From NCBI RefSeq assembly GCF_014698115.1, contig NZ_JACJSJ010000024.1:31581-95580 (forward strand): a DNA stretch of 64,000 nucleotides, written 5' to 3'. Under the pieces are notes generated by a model. It had not been told where the DNA came from, ran no database searches, and worked only from the letters and a program-made list of their open reading frames with translations. Positions 47,347 to 56,730 of this stretch are shown here, in pieces (position 1 is the first letter of the stretch; the number at the start of each line of letters is the position of its first letter). The position numbers and the translations under genes are program-made. The DNA is from Nostoc sp. FACHB-973. GTDB taxonomy: Bacteria; Cyanobacteriota; Cyanobacteriia; Cyanobacteriales; Nostocaceae.

Positions 47347-48153
47347 TCAAATTTGATCTGGATTAATCCCTTGCGCCTTGAGTAATTCTGCTAATCTTGC
47401 CGCCCGTTGTTCGGCTTGGTTGGCGCGTTGTTCAGCTTGGTTGGCGCGTTGTTCGGCTTGGCTGGCGCGTTGTTCCAACTCCAGAGAAGTCAGGAGTCGT
47501 TCACCTGTCTGAGCATCTTCCATGATGACTCGCCCATCCTGAAGTCCAATCAACAGTCCAACTGTTTCACACAAAATGCGTCCTTCCTCATCTGGAGTTA
47601 GTGGTAAGTATTGTCCATCAACTAAACGATAACCAAGAACTTCCTCAATCACCTGCTCGCGTTGTCTGCGTCGATCTATAATTAAGTACTCCTGCACACC
47701 AGCTTCGGCATAGTGCTTGACTTTTGTTTGTCGGTCTTCCTTGCGATAACGGGGAGAAACTACTTCAATAATCAACGAAGGACGCACACCTTCTTCAGAC
47801 ACAACAAACTCAGTACGGTTCTGTTGTTTATTTTGGATTCCAAAAACGACAAAAGTATCTGGACAATGATTTTTCAGATTGAGAATCCCCCATTTGATAA
47901 TCAAATCGCGGAAGACTCCTGTGGTTGAATCATTGGCATAACGACGAGTCAGCATATCTTTGACATCACCTGCTGCATCGTCATGAAAGGTACTGTTAGG
48001 CAAGTGATATCCTTCTTGTGGATGGAGAAACTCTTCTGAAGTTAGGGGGATTTGGACGTAATCAATACTACCATCCGGTTGGGTGACAATTTCAGTTCGC
48101 CAGCCCCGTTCAGCTAATTCATTTGATAAATTCTGGGATGTCGTGGCTGTCAT
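47347..48153 (-). CDS. Uma2 family (DUF820) protein with coiled-coil tail
   Basis: This 268-residue protein has an Uma2 domain in residues about 10-215. The nuclease-fold positions are recognisable in RPSLIIEVVSPRYRKEDRQTK (Glu, Lys) and EYLIIDRRR. The C-terminal 45 residues are heptads (QRANQAE repeated, coded by a 21-bp tandem repeat) ending in LAELLKAQGINPDQI, a tail common in cyanobacterial members. The function of the family is unsettled. It lies alone between xseA and the HNH operon. Confidence 0.9.
   Translation of the reverse strand: MTATTSQNLSNELAERGWRTEIVTQPDGSIDYVQIPLTSEEFLHPQEGYHLPNSTFHDDAAGDVKDMLTRRYANDSTTGVFRDLIIKWGILNLKNHCPDTFVVFGIQNKQQNRTEFVVSEEGVRPSLIIEVVSPRYRKEDRQTKVKHYAEAGVQEYLIIDRRRQREQVIEEVLGYRLVDGQYLPLTPDEEGRILCETVGLLIGLQDGRVIMEDAQTGERLLTSLELEQRASQAEQRANQAEQRANQAEQRAARLAELLKAQGINPDQI
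47405..47476. repeat. 21-bp in-frame tandem repeat coding heptads
   Basis: GCTTGG(T/C)TGGCGCGTTGTTC recurs about three times at 21-bp spacing in the 3' end of the Uma2 gene. It encodes (Q-R-A-N/S-Q-A-E) heptads of a coiled coil. Confidence 0.8.
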
Positions 48154-48319
48154 TGCTAAGACTAACCTTTGCTTTTTACATACTGTCAGCCTAACATACT
48201 CAATTTGACAATCTATGTAACCAATTGCTAAAAGAGATTAAAATAATTCGTAATTGATAATACTCGTATGGGTGTGAGAAGCAAGTTACGTAATTTGTAT
48301 TTTACCTGTTGGGGATTTA

Positions 48320-48482
48320 GAGGATGTTTGAAAAGTGTTCTTGTCGGTATCAAAAGTTTTAGATCCCTCTAAATCTCCCGATAAATTGGGAGACTTTGAT
48401 TCTGATTCACCCCTTTATAAGGGGGGTTAGGGGGGATCTAAAAGTGCCTAAAGTCACAGCGAAATACTTTTCAAACAACCTC
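48320..48482. mobile_element. MITE-like element, GAGGATGTTTGAAAAGT family
   Basis: The 163-bp unit starts GAGGATGTTTGAAAAGT and ends ACTTTTCAAACAACCTC, so the inverted repeats match at 16 of 17 positions. TTA lies on each side (48317-48319 and 48483-48485), a 3-bp target duplication. The interior contains the common CCCTTTATAAGGGGGG/TTAGGGGGGATC repeat. No reading frame. A partial match to one end (AGAGAATGTTTGAAATGTAT) lies near 58838. Confidence 0.75.
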
Positions 48483-48636
48483 TTAGACCCCAACTAATTC
48501 AAGACCACCAAATAGGACATTTTGCTGTGGTACTCAAACCCAATAATTACGAATTACGAATTAGTAATTAGTTGAATGCGATCGCTATTAGATTTTGTAA
48601 ATAACATTAAAGCAGTAGATAATTACATTGCTTGCT

Positions 48637-49089
48637 TTAATCTTTTAAAGACTGGAGTAATAAGCTAGGACGTGCAGCTTTTACAGAAAGATAAACATCG
48701 GGATAACGAAGAAATATATAGTGTTCATACTCGTACCAATGCATCTCACTCTTTTCTTGGTTGCAAACCTGGCAAATAACCCATAAATTCTTGAATTCTA
48801 TTGATAACCAGGGATATTGCGATCGGGGTAGTTTGTGATCTATCGTCTTACCACCTTTATCAGAGTAGTGATACCCACAAATTGGACAGTACCAGCTTGA
48901 ATTTGCTTTGACCCAATCTTTACTTTCTTGGGTTGTTCCACATTCATAATCACCATTAACATAGCGCCAGTAATCGAATTTCCTGTAGTTTTCAAAATCT
49001 TGATGAGTTAGTTTGTGATATCGCTTATTACCAATTTTATTTGCAAGCTCAAATAATTCTCTAAGTTCTTTATCTTTGAAATTTACCAT
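48637..49089 (-). CDS. HNH endonuclease-like protein
   Basis: This protein of about 150 residues has a zinc-bound HNH nuclease pattern: CPICG (about 79-83), then KTIDHKLPRSQ (HNH core), LWVICQVCNQEKSE (second CxxC and Asn). These are the features of a beta-beta-alpha-metal nuclease. I start at ATG 49089 (MVNFKDKELRELF), because the longer upstream frame would overlap the preceding gene. The N-terminal 45 residues (LANKIGNKRYHKLT) resemble a stretch of the upstream protein (ADRIGNKYLT), so the two may share a small helical domain. It is the last gene of a compact three-gene minus-strand operon and is AT-rich. Target DNA is unknown. Confidence 0.8.
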   Translation of the reverse strand: MVNFKDKELRELFELANKIGNKRYHKLTHQDFENYRKFDYWRYVNGDYECGTTQESKDWVKANSSWYCPICGYHYSDKGGKTIDHKLPRSQYPWLSIEFKNLWVICQVCNQEKSEMHWYEYEHYIFLRYPDVYLSVKAARPSLLLQSLKD

Positions 49090-49111
49090 AATTTTGCAAA
49101 AATTTAATTTT

Positions 49112-49513
49112 TTATACTTTATTCCAATATCTATTGCTAGTCTTTTTCCTAAAATCAATAAACTCTATTTCTGTATCTGGAAACTGCTTATCGATTTCTT
49201 CTGCAATATCATTTACTTCTCTAGATAAATTTTGATTAAAACTTTGTATTTCTTCACTGGTGAGATATTTATTTCCAATTCGGTCGGCTTCTAAAAATAA
49301 TTCTTCAACTGTTAAGTCATCCAGAGAATATTTATTTAAAAAATCTTCGATTTTGTGATAAAGATTAATAACATTAGTCCAGCCAATATTTTTGTAACAA
49401 TTTTCTTTTAGCCAAGCTTGATCATCTTGATGAAGCTGAGTTCGATTCTTAGAGTTAGCACGTTGAACATCACGATAACTCATCCTTTGAAAAATTCTTT
49501 TTTTGTAAGTCAT
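49112..49513 (-). CDS. Unknown 133-residue protein of the HNH operon
   Basis: I do not recognise this protein. It is hydrophilic and mostly helical, with an Arg/Lys-rich N-terminus (MTYKKRIFQRMSYRDVQR) and an acidic middle. The segment LEADRIGNKYLTSEEIQSF resembles LANKIGNKRYHKLT in the HNH protein encoded next. It has no membrane segment or Cys cluster. It lies 12 bp after the coiled-coil gene and ends 22 bp before the HNH start, so the three are almost certainly one transcript. A second in-frame ATG at codon 11 is an alternative start. It could be a DNA-binding or partner subunit, or an immunity-type protein; this is inference from context. Confidence 0.7.
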   Translation of the reverse strand: MTYKKRIFQRMSYRDVQRANSKNRTQLHQDDQAWLKENCYKNIGWTNVINLYHKIEDFLNKYSLDDLTVEELFLEADRIGNKYLTSEEIQSFNQNLSREVNDIAEEIDKQFPDTEIEFIDFRKKTSNRYWNKV

Positions 49514-49525
49514 AAATCCAGTTAC

Positions 49526-50059
49526 TTAGCCTAGTGTCGATTTGAACATAATAATTAAAGCTTGACGAATTTCACTATCTTCATACTGAAGAAGCTTTTT
49601 GGTATTCATAGCTAATTTGAGCCTGATTTCATCTATTAAATTTTTTAATGCTTTATTATCTTTTTTGAGTTGCTCATTTGCTTGCATTAGCTCGTTATTT
49701 TGAATAGTTATATTTTTAATTTTCGTTTCTAACACTTTGTTTGTGTCAGATAATTTTTCAATTTCACCTTCATATTTTTGATTTTCTTGTTTTTGATATT
49801 TATTCAGTTGTTCAATTTTGACAGCATATTCCTGATTATTTTTCTCGATCTCATTGCTTTTCTTTGTTACCAAACCTTTCTGAGCAGCTTGGAGACGTTG
49901 ACGCTTAATTAGCTCAGAACCAGCAAAAGCCGAAATAGCTCTGCGAATGGTAATCTCATCAGGATTGGTACTAAAGTCAATTACTTCCAATGCACGCATA
50001 GCATCTGCTTTTGTCCAACCCTCACTTTCAAGTAGCTTAATACTTTGTGACTTATTCAC
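49526..50059 (-). CDS. Unknown coiled-coil protein, first gene of the HNH operon
   Basis: This 177-residue protein starts at GTG 50059. Residues about 1-50 form a compact helical part (LLESEGWTKADAMRALEVID, then ITIRRAISAFAGSEL) that could be a small nucleic-acid-binding domain. Residues about 65-150 are a continuous Lys/Glu/Asn-rich coiled coil. The last 25 residues are helical (SEIRQALIIMFKS). I do not recognise a family. It precedes the 133-residue gene by 12 bp. It is AT-rich like the other two and unlike recA, which suggests recent acquisition. An oligomerising DNA-binding or scaffold role is possible but unproven. Confidence 0.7.
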   Translation of the reverse strand: MNKSQSIKLLESEGWTKADAMRALEVIDFSTNPDEITIRRAISAFAGSELIKRQRLQAAQKGLVTKKSNEIEKNNQEYAVKIEQLNKYQKQENQKYEGEIEKLSDTNKVLETKIKNITIQNNELMQANEQLKKDNKALKNLIDEIRLKLAMNTKKLLQYEDSEIRQALIIMFKSTLG

Positions 50060-50542
50060 GTTTACTTGATATGATTTTTGTAAATTATATTACCAGCATA
50101 TCAATGGATTATCTTGATGCCAACAGCCTCGATTTAACGATAATGGTAACTTTACTAAACTTATCAATTCAATGTCGGAGACTATCGCGGCTTTTGTTGT
50201 GGGCAACGAACGGGATTCGACGAACAATTGCGCCATGATAGTAACTAGCCTTTTGTCTCTAGGACAAAGCATTCTAAGCTATGTACAGTCAATAAAGTCA
50301 GCTGTTTAAATAATTTTTGTTTGAAATCCCACATTCTGCACCCCAAGGAAGCCATCTCTGAATGCAAGTTGGTATCATTGTGCAGGATTTCCCTAATCAG
50401 GTGGCGATCGAGTTACGATCTTGTCACGGTTCATTTTTAATTTGAGAAGTCCGATTCCAGGATTTTCTGGTTAAAATAGTATATCTGTTCTACTCATACT
50501 CCAAACCCACATTCCTGAAAATCCATATACTTAGAGGCTCTA
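50060..50542. other. Divergent region between the HNH operon and recA
   Basis: This gap contains the promoters of both the HNH operon and recA. The LexA-like site is annotated separately. The remainder is mixed-composition DNA with no recognisable RNA gene. Confidence 0.6.
50478..50491 (+). promoter_or_regulatory. LexA-box-like site upstream of recA
   Basis: AGTATATCTGTTCT matches the cyanobacterial LexA consensus RGTACNNNDGTWCB (recalled from the literature) at all defined positions but one (T for C at position 5). It lies 51 bp before the recA ATG, a sensible place for repression. The consensus is from memory. Confidence 0.55.
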
Positions 50543-51619
50543 ATGGCTATCAATACCGATACTTCTGGCAAGCAAAAAGCGTTAAATATAGTACTCAACC
50601 AAATTGAGCGCAGCTTCGGTAAAGGAGCAATCATGCGCCTGGGGGATGCTACCCGGATGCGGGTGGAGACAATTTCCAGTGGTGCGCTGACCTTGGATTT
50701 GGCATTGGGAGGCGGTTTACCCAAGGGACGGGTAATTGAGATTTATGGGCCGGAAAGTTCCGGTAAAACTACGGTAGCATTACATGCGATCGCAGAAGTG
50801 CAAAAAGAAGGTGGCATCGCTGCCTTTGTTGATGCTGAACATGCCCTTGACCCCACCTACGCTGCGGCATTGGGTGTAGATATTAACAATTTGCTGGTTT
50901 CCCAACCTGATACAGGAGAAGCCGCTTTGGAAATTGTCGATCAGCTGGTTCGTTCTGCTGCGGTTGATATTGTAGTTATTGACTCGGTGGCCGCATTAGT
51001 TCCCCGCGCTGAAATTGAAGGCGATATGGGTGATGCTCACGTTGGTCTCCAGGCAAGGTTGATGAGCCAAGCTTTACGTAAAATTACTGGTAACATTGGT
51101 AAATCTGGCTGCACGGTTATTTTCATTAACCAGTTGCGGCAAAAAATCGGTGTTACCTACGGAAGTCCAGAAACCACAACCGGTGGTAATGCATTGAAGT
51201 TTTATGCTTCCGTGCGCTTGGATATTCGCCGGATTCAAACCTTGAAAAAAGGTACAGATGAATTTGGTAACCGCGTCAAAGTCAAAGTTGCCAAAAATAA
51301 AGTAGCGCCGCCTTTTAGAATAGCGGAATTTGACATTATTTTTGGTAAAGGTGTTTCTACTTTGGGTTGCATTGTGGATTTGGCAGAAGAAACTGGCATC
51401 ATTATCCGCAAAGGAGCTTGGTACAGCTACAACGGTGATAATATCTCCCAAGGACGAGACAATGCCATTAAGTATCTAGAAGAAAAGCCAGAATTTGCCG
51501 AACAAGTTAAGCAACTGGTGCGGGAAAAGCTAGATAAAGGCGCTGTTGTTTCTGCTAACTCTGTATCAAAGTCCAATGAAGAAGAAGAAGAAGAAGAAAT
51601 CGAATTAGAAGAAGAATAA
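50543..51619 (+). CDS. recA: Recombinase RecA
   Basis: This 358-residue ATP-dependent strand-exchange protein has the N-terminal [20 protein letters not shown], Walker [11 protein letters not shown] (about 69-78), Walker [10 protein letters not shown], loop L2 with [10 protein letters not shown] and [17 protein letters not shown], and an acidic C-terminus built of Glu repeats. All key residues are intact. The ribosome site AGAGG lies 6-7 bp before the ATG. A LexA-like box upstream suggests DNA-damage control. Downstream is an STRR tract (GGGGATTG repeats at about 51630-51662). ruvA, xseA and xseB lie within 15 kb. Confidence 0.98.
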   Translation: MAINTDTSGKQKALNIVLNQIERSFGKGAIMRLGDATRMRVETISSGALTLDLALGGGLPKGRVIEIYGPESSGKTTVALHAIAEVQKEGGIAAFVDAEHALDPTYAAALGVDINNLLVSQPDTGEAALEIVDQLVRSAAVDIVVIDSVAALVPRAEIEGDMGDAHVGLQARLMSQALRKITGNIGKSGCTVIFINQLRQKIGVTYGSPETTTGGNALKFYASVRLDIRRIQTLKKGTDEFGNRVKVKVAKNKVAPPFRIAEFDIIFGKGVSTLGCIVDLAEETGIIIRKGAWYSYNGDNISQGRDNAIKYLEEKPEFAEQVKQLVREKLDKGAVVSANSVSKSNEEEEEEEIELEEE

Positions 51620-51748
51620 AGAATCGGGATTGGGGATTGGGGATTGGGGATTGGGTGTTGGGGCTTAATCATCCCTTTGCCCTCTAAATGTTTCTCTACT
51701 AGTCCCCAGTCCCTATTCCCCAGTCATTTTTACTTTTTAGCTGGGATT

Positions 51749-52474
51749 CTACGGTTTTTGTCTGCTAAAAAAACGGTCTAAAATTTCTGATTTCTGTTCG
51801 GAACTGAAGTTGTCATACCAATTGTCAAATTTTTCAACTAGTCCCGAATTTCTCAAAATCTCTAAATTATCATTTGCTTGGTCAATTAGAGGTTTTTGTC
51901 TGTCACCAGGATAAGTAGATATTTCTGCTTTGGTATCACTCTTGCGATTCATCAGCTGCATCAGTAACTCTATTGCTACAGTTGGCAAAACGCGGCACTT
52001 ATGCTCGACAAAAAAGTTAAAAGTCAGACTACCTAAACGAATGCGATCGCCATCTTTGAGTTTGATCGGCTGAAGTGCCCGTTGTTCATTGACAAAGGAA
52101 CCATTCGTACTGTTAAAATCAATCAAATAAAAGCCTTGGTCGTCAATATGTTGAATCGCAGCATGGCGACGAGACATATAACTATCAGCAATGCAAATCC
52201 CACTGCTGCGATTACGACCTATTGTCCAGATCCGCTGTGGTTGTCGTAAACTTTGGGTCTGATTGTCGCACAAATTAGTCATCAAATAAACGGCAGCAGT
52301 ATCCACTACCCCATGTACATAAGATGTCTTCGCCCTCTTCAACGATGGTTGATATAGGTTTTCTAGCTGAAGAATCTCATCTAGCAGGCCGCTGTGGTGT
52401 TCATACAACTTGAGGAATACCTGATATAAAGTTAATCTCCGTTCTATTTCCGTTTGTGCAAAGTCAGCCATCAT
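51749..52474 (-). CDS. FHA domain protein
   Basis: This 241-residue protein carries a forkhead-associated domain, a phosphothreonine reader. The key residues are in TIGRNRSSGICI (Gly-Arg), SRRHAAI (Ser, Arg, His) and DFNSTNGSFVN, at about residues 85-150. The N-terminal 70 residues are helical, and about 60 residues at the C-terminus hold a second small helical part. It probably binds targets of Ser/Thr kinases, two of which are in this window (28.9-35.2 and 53.0-54.6 kb). The next kinase gene lies on the same strand 536 bp upstream in transcriptional order. Partner identity is inference. Confidence 0.9.
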   Translation of the reverse strand: MMADFAQTEIERRLTLYQVFLKLYEHHSGLLDEILQLENLYQPSLKRAKTSYVHGVVDTAAVYLMTNLCDNQTQSLRQPQRIWTIGRNRSSGICIADSYMSRRHAAIQHIDDQGFYLIDFNSTNGSFVNEQRALQPIKLKDGDRIRLGSLTFNFFVEHKCRVLPTVAIELLMQLMNRKSDTKAEISTYPGDRQKPLIDQANDNLEILRNSGLVEKFDNWYDNFSSEQKSEILDRFFSRQKP

Positions 52475-53010
52475 ACTATAAACCTTCTACTACCTGATTT
52501 CGGTTGTGAATATTCTGCTTCAGCCTACAATCAGGGATAATTGCTTTTTAAGTTTCCGCTGCCATCTGAGAAGTTGACTGGCTTAGGAGGGTTAAATTTG
52601 ACAACTTTTAGTTACTAAATTCCCTGTTGTTTATAACCATACAAATTATGGTAATCTTTATAAGAAATTATGTGATACTTTATTTCTTATTGTAAATAAT
52701 CCTTTGTTATTTGTAACAGATATAAATCATGAAGATTTGATGAAGATTGCTCAAATGTCTCCGTATTTTTGCTGTGTAATACTATTAAAAGAATTCCTGT
52801 TATAAATACGTTAAAAAATATCGTTTACAGCTAGAACCGAGAAATTTTTTGACGCAGTTCTGGTACTAATAAAGGAATAGCGTTGAGTTAAAGATTGTTT
52901 GTAAAAATTTGATGTGTCCACAAGGACAAGGGGGTGGAAAGACAAGGTATCCCCTTGTCTATTTCTTCAATTGGAAGTCCTTAACTTCTGTATGAACCCG
53001 AATTATCAAA
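52475..53010. other. AT-rich intergenic region, no gene seen
   Basis: The stretch contains only A/T-rich sequence and, at about 52920-52985, an AAGGACAAGGGG/CCCCTTGT inverted patch ending TTGGAAGTCCTTAA. That end resembles the GGGACTTCC family, but I could not define two good ends or a duplication. The FHA gene promoter should lie in the proximal part. Confidence 0.5.
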
Positions 53011-54600
53011 TCACAATAAGCCTCGTTTACCATTGGGGCGCACAGTCATCCAATTTGTTTTTGCTAGTGCTAACTGTTCATCAGAAATTTTAGCATTTGT
53101 GAGATTAGCACCACACAAATTAGCTCCTCGGAGGTTAGCATTGCTGAGATAAGCATGGGTGAGATCTGCGCCTCGGAGGTCTGCCCCTTCTAAATCAGAA
53201 TGATTAAAGTATGCTTTGCTCAAATTAGCGTCTTTGAGATTTGCTCGAGTGAGACTGGCTCTGCCAAAGTCACTATTATGGAGATTAGCTCCTTGAAGAT
53301 TGGTTTTTTGTAATTGAGCGGAATGGAAATTTGTTCCCGATAAGTCAGCACCTTGGAGGTTCAGTAAACTTAAATTGTGTAGGGCAAAATCCCGTCTCCC
53401 TTTCATATAGGCTGTTAGTAAACTTTGGGTATCTAACTTGCGCTCAATTTTAGAATTTGGAATTTGGGAACCATTACCGTTGCTGTTAACCAAAGTCGTT
53501 GATTTACCCATTCCAGAAGCTTCGCCAGCTTTGGCTCGTCTCGCGCGAATTGCTGCTGCTACCTGTGCTACTCCTGCACTAGTAACAGCAACAGAAGGAT
53601 TGCTACATAAAACAGCAGAATCTTCTATGTGGTTGTGTGTTCGCGCTTTAACTCCAGCATCAGGAGATTTAACCAATAAACCCTGTGCTAAGCTGTCTAA
53701 GTATGGTTCTATTTGTAAGGCTCTGAGAACGTCTGCCGCTGACTGATAGCGATTACGTACTGATACCTCTAACATTTTCCGCAATACATTGCTCAAGTGG
53801 TCACTCACTTGCACAAGCTGCTCCCACATCATCTCACCAGTTGTGGGATTGTAATCTAAATCTTTAGGAGTTTTACTAGTTAGCAAATAAATACATGTCA
53901 CCCCTAGTGCGTAGATATCACTAGCGTAGACTGGACGCATAGCCATTTGTTCTGGAGGTGCAAAACCAGGAGTACCGATGGCATATGCAGTTAATGCCGT
54001 CTGTCCCGATGGACTCGCTGCACCTTGGGTGACTTGATTTTTGACGGCACCAAAGTCAATGAGTACCATTCTGGCATCTTGAGTACGGCGAATTAAATTA
54101 GCTGGTTTGATATCTCGGTGAATTACCTTTTGTTCGTGGATGTATTGCAGCAATGGCAAAATCTCACTCAAGAATTGCTTGACTCCAGTTTCGCTTAACA
54201 CACCGTTGAGTTTGACTTCCTCCTGCAAAGTATCACCGCTGATGTATTCTTGAACTAAGTAGAATTGTTCATGTTCTTCAAAATAATCGAGTAATCGTGG
54301 TACTTGGGGATGATTGCCAATCTTACCTAGAGTTTTGGCTTCTCGCTCAAAGAGTTCTCTGGCCATCTGTAAAACATGTGGTGCGTTTCCAGAAGGACGT
54401 AGTTGCTTGATTACGCAACTTGGTTCTCCTGGTAACGCTTGATCGTTGGCTAAGAAGGTTGCTCCAAAGCCACCTTGGCCTAATGGCTTGACTACCTGAT
54501 AGCGATCGCGCAACAGTAGTCGTGAGCCACAAGACTGACACCTTTGGCTATTTACCAAATTTTCTGGACTGCGACAGGTAGGATTTAAGCAGTAGCTCAT
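53011..54600 (-). CDS. spkB: SpkB-like Ser/Thr kinase with Cys motif and pentapeptide repeats
   Basis: This 529-residue kinase has an N-terminal C-X4-C-X11-C-X2-C motif (Cys4, Cys9, Cys21, Cys24) followed by a protein kinase domain (about 34-295). The glycine loop is LGQGGFGATF, then VIKQL, HRDIKPANL and LIDFGAVKN, with APPEQM in the activation segment. The C-terminal 100 residues are A(D/N)LxX pentapeptide repeats. This layout is that of Synechocystis SpkB, so the symbol is used by architecture. The kinase residues are intact. The linker at about 300-400 is low-complexity. The FHA protein encoded downstream on the same strand is a plausible reader of its targets. Confidence 0.88.
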   Translation of the reverse strand: MSYCLNPTCRSPENLVNSQRCQSCGSRLLLRDRYQVVKPLGQGGFGATFLANDQALPGEPSCVIKQLRPSGNAPHVLQMARELFEREAKTLGKIGNHPQVPRLLDYFEEHEQFYLVQEYISGDTLQEEVKLNGVLSETGVKQFLSEILPLLQYIHEQKVIHRDIKPANLIRRTQDARMVLIDFGAVKNQVTQGAASPSGQTALTAYAIGTPGFAPPEQMAMRPVYASDIYALGVTCIYLLTSKTPKDLDYNPTTGEMMWEQLVQVSDHLSNVLRKMLEVSVRNRYQSAADVLRALQIEPYLDSLAQGLLVKSPDAGVKARTHNHIEDSAVLCSNPSVAVTSAGVAQVAAAIRARRAKAGEASGMGKSTTLVNSNGNGSQIPNSKIERKLDTQSLLTAYMKGRRDFALHNLSLLNLQGADLSGTNFHSAQLQKTNLQGANLHNSDFGRASLTRANLKDANLSKAYFNHSDLEGADLRGADLTHAYLSNANLRGANLCGANLTNAKISDEQLALAKTNWMTVRPNGKRGLL

Positions 54601-55015
54601 GCGCTGTCAACTCGCTGCGCGAATAATCATAGTGAATTTTATACTCTCTCTCAATTATTTAGATTTCAATCAACTCTTGCCAGGTAATTTTTGCTGGAAA
54701 TCCTTTGAAGAGTTTCTAAAGTTTAAATGAGATTACTTACAGCGATCGCTAAAACAAAATGATTTATTATACTTACATTATTTAAGAATACTTGAATAAC
54801 TTTATACTAATTTATAATTCAATACCCTTGGGTTAGAGCTAAAAACCTTAAATCGCGTAGGTTGGGGAACCACTGCGCCCTTGCGGTTTCCCGACTTGTA
54901 CTCCTTCTCTACGAGACGCTACGCGAACCCAGAACCCGCAGGGTAGCAAGTGGCGTTTGAGGAACGCTGTATTGGAGCCAATTTAGAATCGACTCCATTA
55001 GTCCTGAAGAGACTA
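54601..55015. other. Intergenic region with GC-rich repeat block
   Basis: The proximal part is AT-rich. From about 54855 to 54970 lies a repeat block common in Nostoc-type genomes (CCTTGCGGTTTCCC, TTCTCTACGAGACGCTACGCG). A related block, with the complementary order, lies at 14345-14400. No gene is seen. Confidence 0.5.
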
Positions 55016-55846
55016 CTAGCTGGCTTTCATGTTCACACCAATCAGCTGTTCGAGAAGTGCTAAAACATCACTGCGGCTGAGTTTTTCTTTACCATTGGCA
55101 AGGGCATCAAGGGTGCCGTGCGCCAAGGTCAAGGGAATTTGGCAAAAGTCTAAGGCGGGACTGTTCGGAAGGTTTTTGGTGTAAGCTTCTGCCAAGGCTA
55201 GATTTCGCCGCGCATACTCTTGCATATTTGCTGCATTCCAACCTTCTGGGAAGAAGTCTACTCCACGTCCGAGATCTTCAGTGTGGTTACGCAGGATATT
55301 AACTGCTTGTAAACCCCGACCAAATCCAATGGCCTGGGTACGATTGGTTTGTGTTCCATCGTACCAAGTCCATAAGTCTGAAAGTAACAATCCCACGGCA
55401 CCTGCAACCCCAAAGGTATAACGATCCAAATCAGATTCTGTGTCAATTTTCCAATTTATTTCTGCCCAGTAAGCCATTCGGTCTGCCATTGCAGCAGTGG
55501 CATCCCAAATTCGAGGTGCAATGCTCTCAGGTGCTAGCAGTGACCATTCTCGAATTCTGAGAGTAACTTCTTCTAGGGAATTCTCATACCCACAAAATCC
55601 TGCAAAGAAAGCGTCTACGGCGAAGCCATCAACTCCTGCTTGTAATGTCAGACTGATTGTGCGTAGAAGTTTTGCCTTAGTCAGGTTATCTAGTTCTTGA
55701 TGATCTTCAATTTCATCAATAGCACGCATACACAAATATGCTGATGCTACTGCTTCTTGCAATCCTGCCGGTAAAAGACTAATTGGAATATAAAAAGTTC
55801 GGCTAGTTTCTTTGAGGATTTGCAAAGCATCTCTACGTAAATTCAT
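55016..55846 (-). CDS. Phytoene/squalene synthase family protein
   Basis: This 276-residue all-helical prenyl synthase would join two prenyl diphosphates head to head. The first Asp-rich motif is DEIED (about 48-52), and the second lies in NILRNHTEDLGRGVDFFP (about 183-200). The length is similar to phytoene synthases. The second motif (NHTEDLGRGVDFFP) differs from the classical phytoene synthase NILRDVGED form, so squalene, dehydrosqualene or another product is possible. I start at ATG 55846 with GGGGAG 7 bp upstream; the longer frame starting at 55879 lacks support. No hopanoid or carotenoid genes lie nearby to decide. Confidence 0.85.
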   Translation of the reverse strand: MNLRRDALQILKETSRTFYIPISLLPAGLQEAVASAYLCMRAIDEIEDHQELDNLTKAKLLRTISLTLQAGVDGFAVDAFFAGFCGYENSLEEVTLRIREWSLLAPESIAPRIWDATAAMADRMAYWAEINWKIDTESDLDRYTFGVAGAVGLLLSDLWTWYDGTQTNRTQAIGFGRGLQAVNILRNHTEDLGRGVDFFPEGWNAANMQEYARRNLALAEAYTKNLPNSPALDFCQIPLTLAHGTLDALANGKEKLSRSDVLALLEQLIGVNMKAS

Positions 55847-55879
55847 GTTTTCACTCCCCGCTTGATTTTTACACCACAT

Positions 55880-56730
55880 GAAGTTTGCAGTTTTTTGATG
55901 ATACTGGATATAGTTTTGACTAAACTTTAAAAACTATAGACTATAAGATACGCTAGTATTTCATCTAAAAATTAATAGTTTTTGGTGTTGCAATTAACAA
56001 AACTCTCAAATTTATCAAAGTCTAGTCTAGTATATAGGTTTTTGGTTGCAAAAAAGGTGTCAGGTGTACTTGTATATAGCTATCATGAAGTTTTTGGCGT
56101 AAATATAAACAATCATGCTAAGGGCTAAAAGATAAGTGAGAATCGTGACTAAAGTATCTTGTCTTTGTAGAGCTTTGATACCTCAACTTAATCGTTTATT
56201 TTTCTCAATTACATATACAGTAGGTCAGCATAAAAAAAAACGAGTAGCATGTTATGGCATAAGGCATAGCATTATCTTTGTCATTGATTAATTAATTTTA
56301 CTTATATTTATTTACAAGCAAGTTATAAAAAAAACTGTATTAAACAATACAGTTAAGTTAGCAAAAATAACTAATGGAGGCTTCCGCCTAAGAGCGCCAA
56401 GGGTATTTAATTGAAAAAGTCATTAGACTCAAAAGTGTTGCGATCGCACTCTATTTTTTTGAATAACTGTATTCTTTAATCATAAATGATGCAGGTAAAA
56501 AAAGCTGGTAGCTGGAAATGAATTATAAAATCACCTTATAAAATAAGTAGCATAACATTAACCAAAATCAGCTACAAAGACTTTAGTCTACTCAATGTTT
56601 GATTGTTTAGCGATCGCTGACGTAAAAGCTTTTTTAATACTAATAATTACCGTATATTTACTAGACTAAACTAAAAAAGTGGGCAATTACCCCACTCAAT
56701 AAAACATTTGTGAATATCTAATGTAACTTT
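55880..56730. other. Long AT-rich intergenic region
   Basis: This 851-bp gap lies between two minus-strand genes. Only A/T-rich sequence is seen, with a small dyad (GGAGGCTTCCGCCT) at about 56383-56397 and one GCGATCGC near 56611. I find no reading frame with coding character, and no tRNA-like fold. It probably holds the promoter of the phytoene-synthase-like gene; a non-coding RNA cannot be excluded. Confidence 0.5.

Noticed and set aside
52915..52985. Fourth copy of the GGGACTTCC element
   Set aside because: Only one end (TTGGAAGTCCTT) is recognisable, the other end is poor and no target duplication could be shown.
55880..56730. Hidden RNA gene in the long AT-rich gap
   Set aside because: I saw no tRNA-like fold, conserved RNA motif or clear promoter-terminator pair; not supportable from sequence alone.
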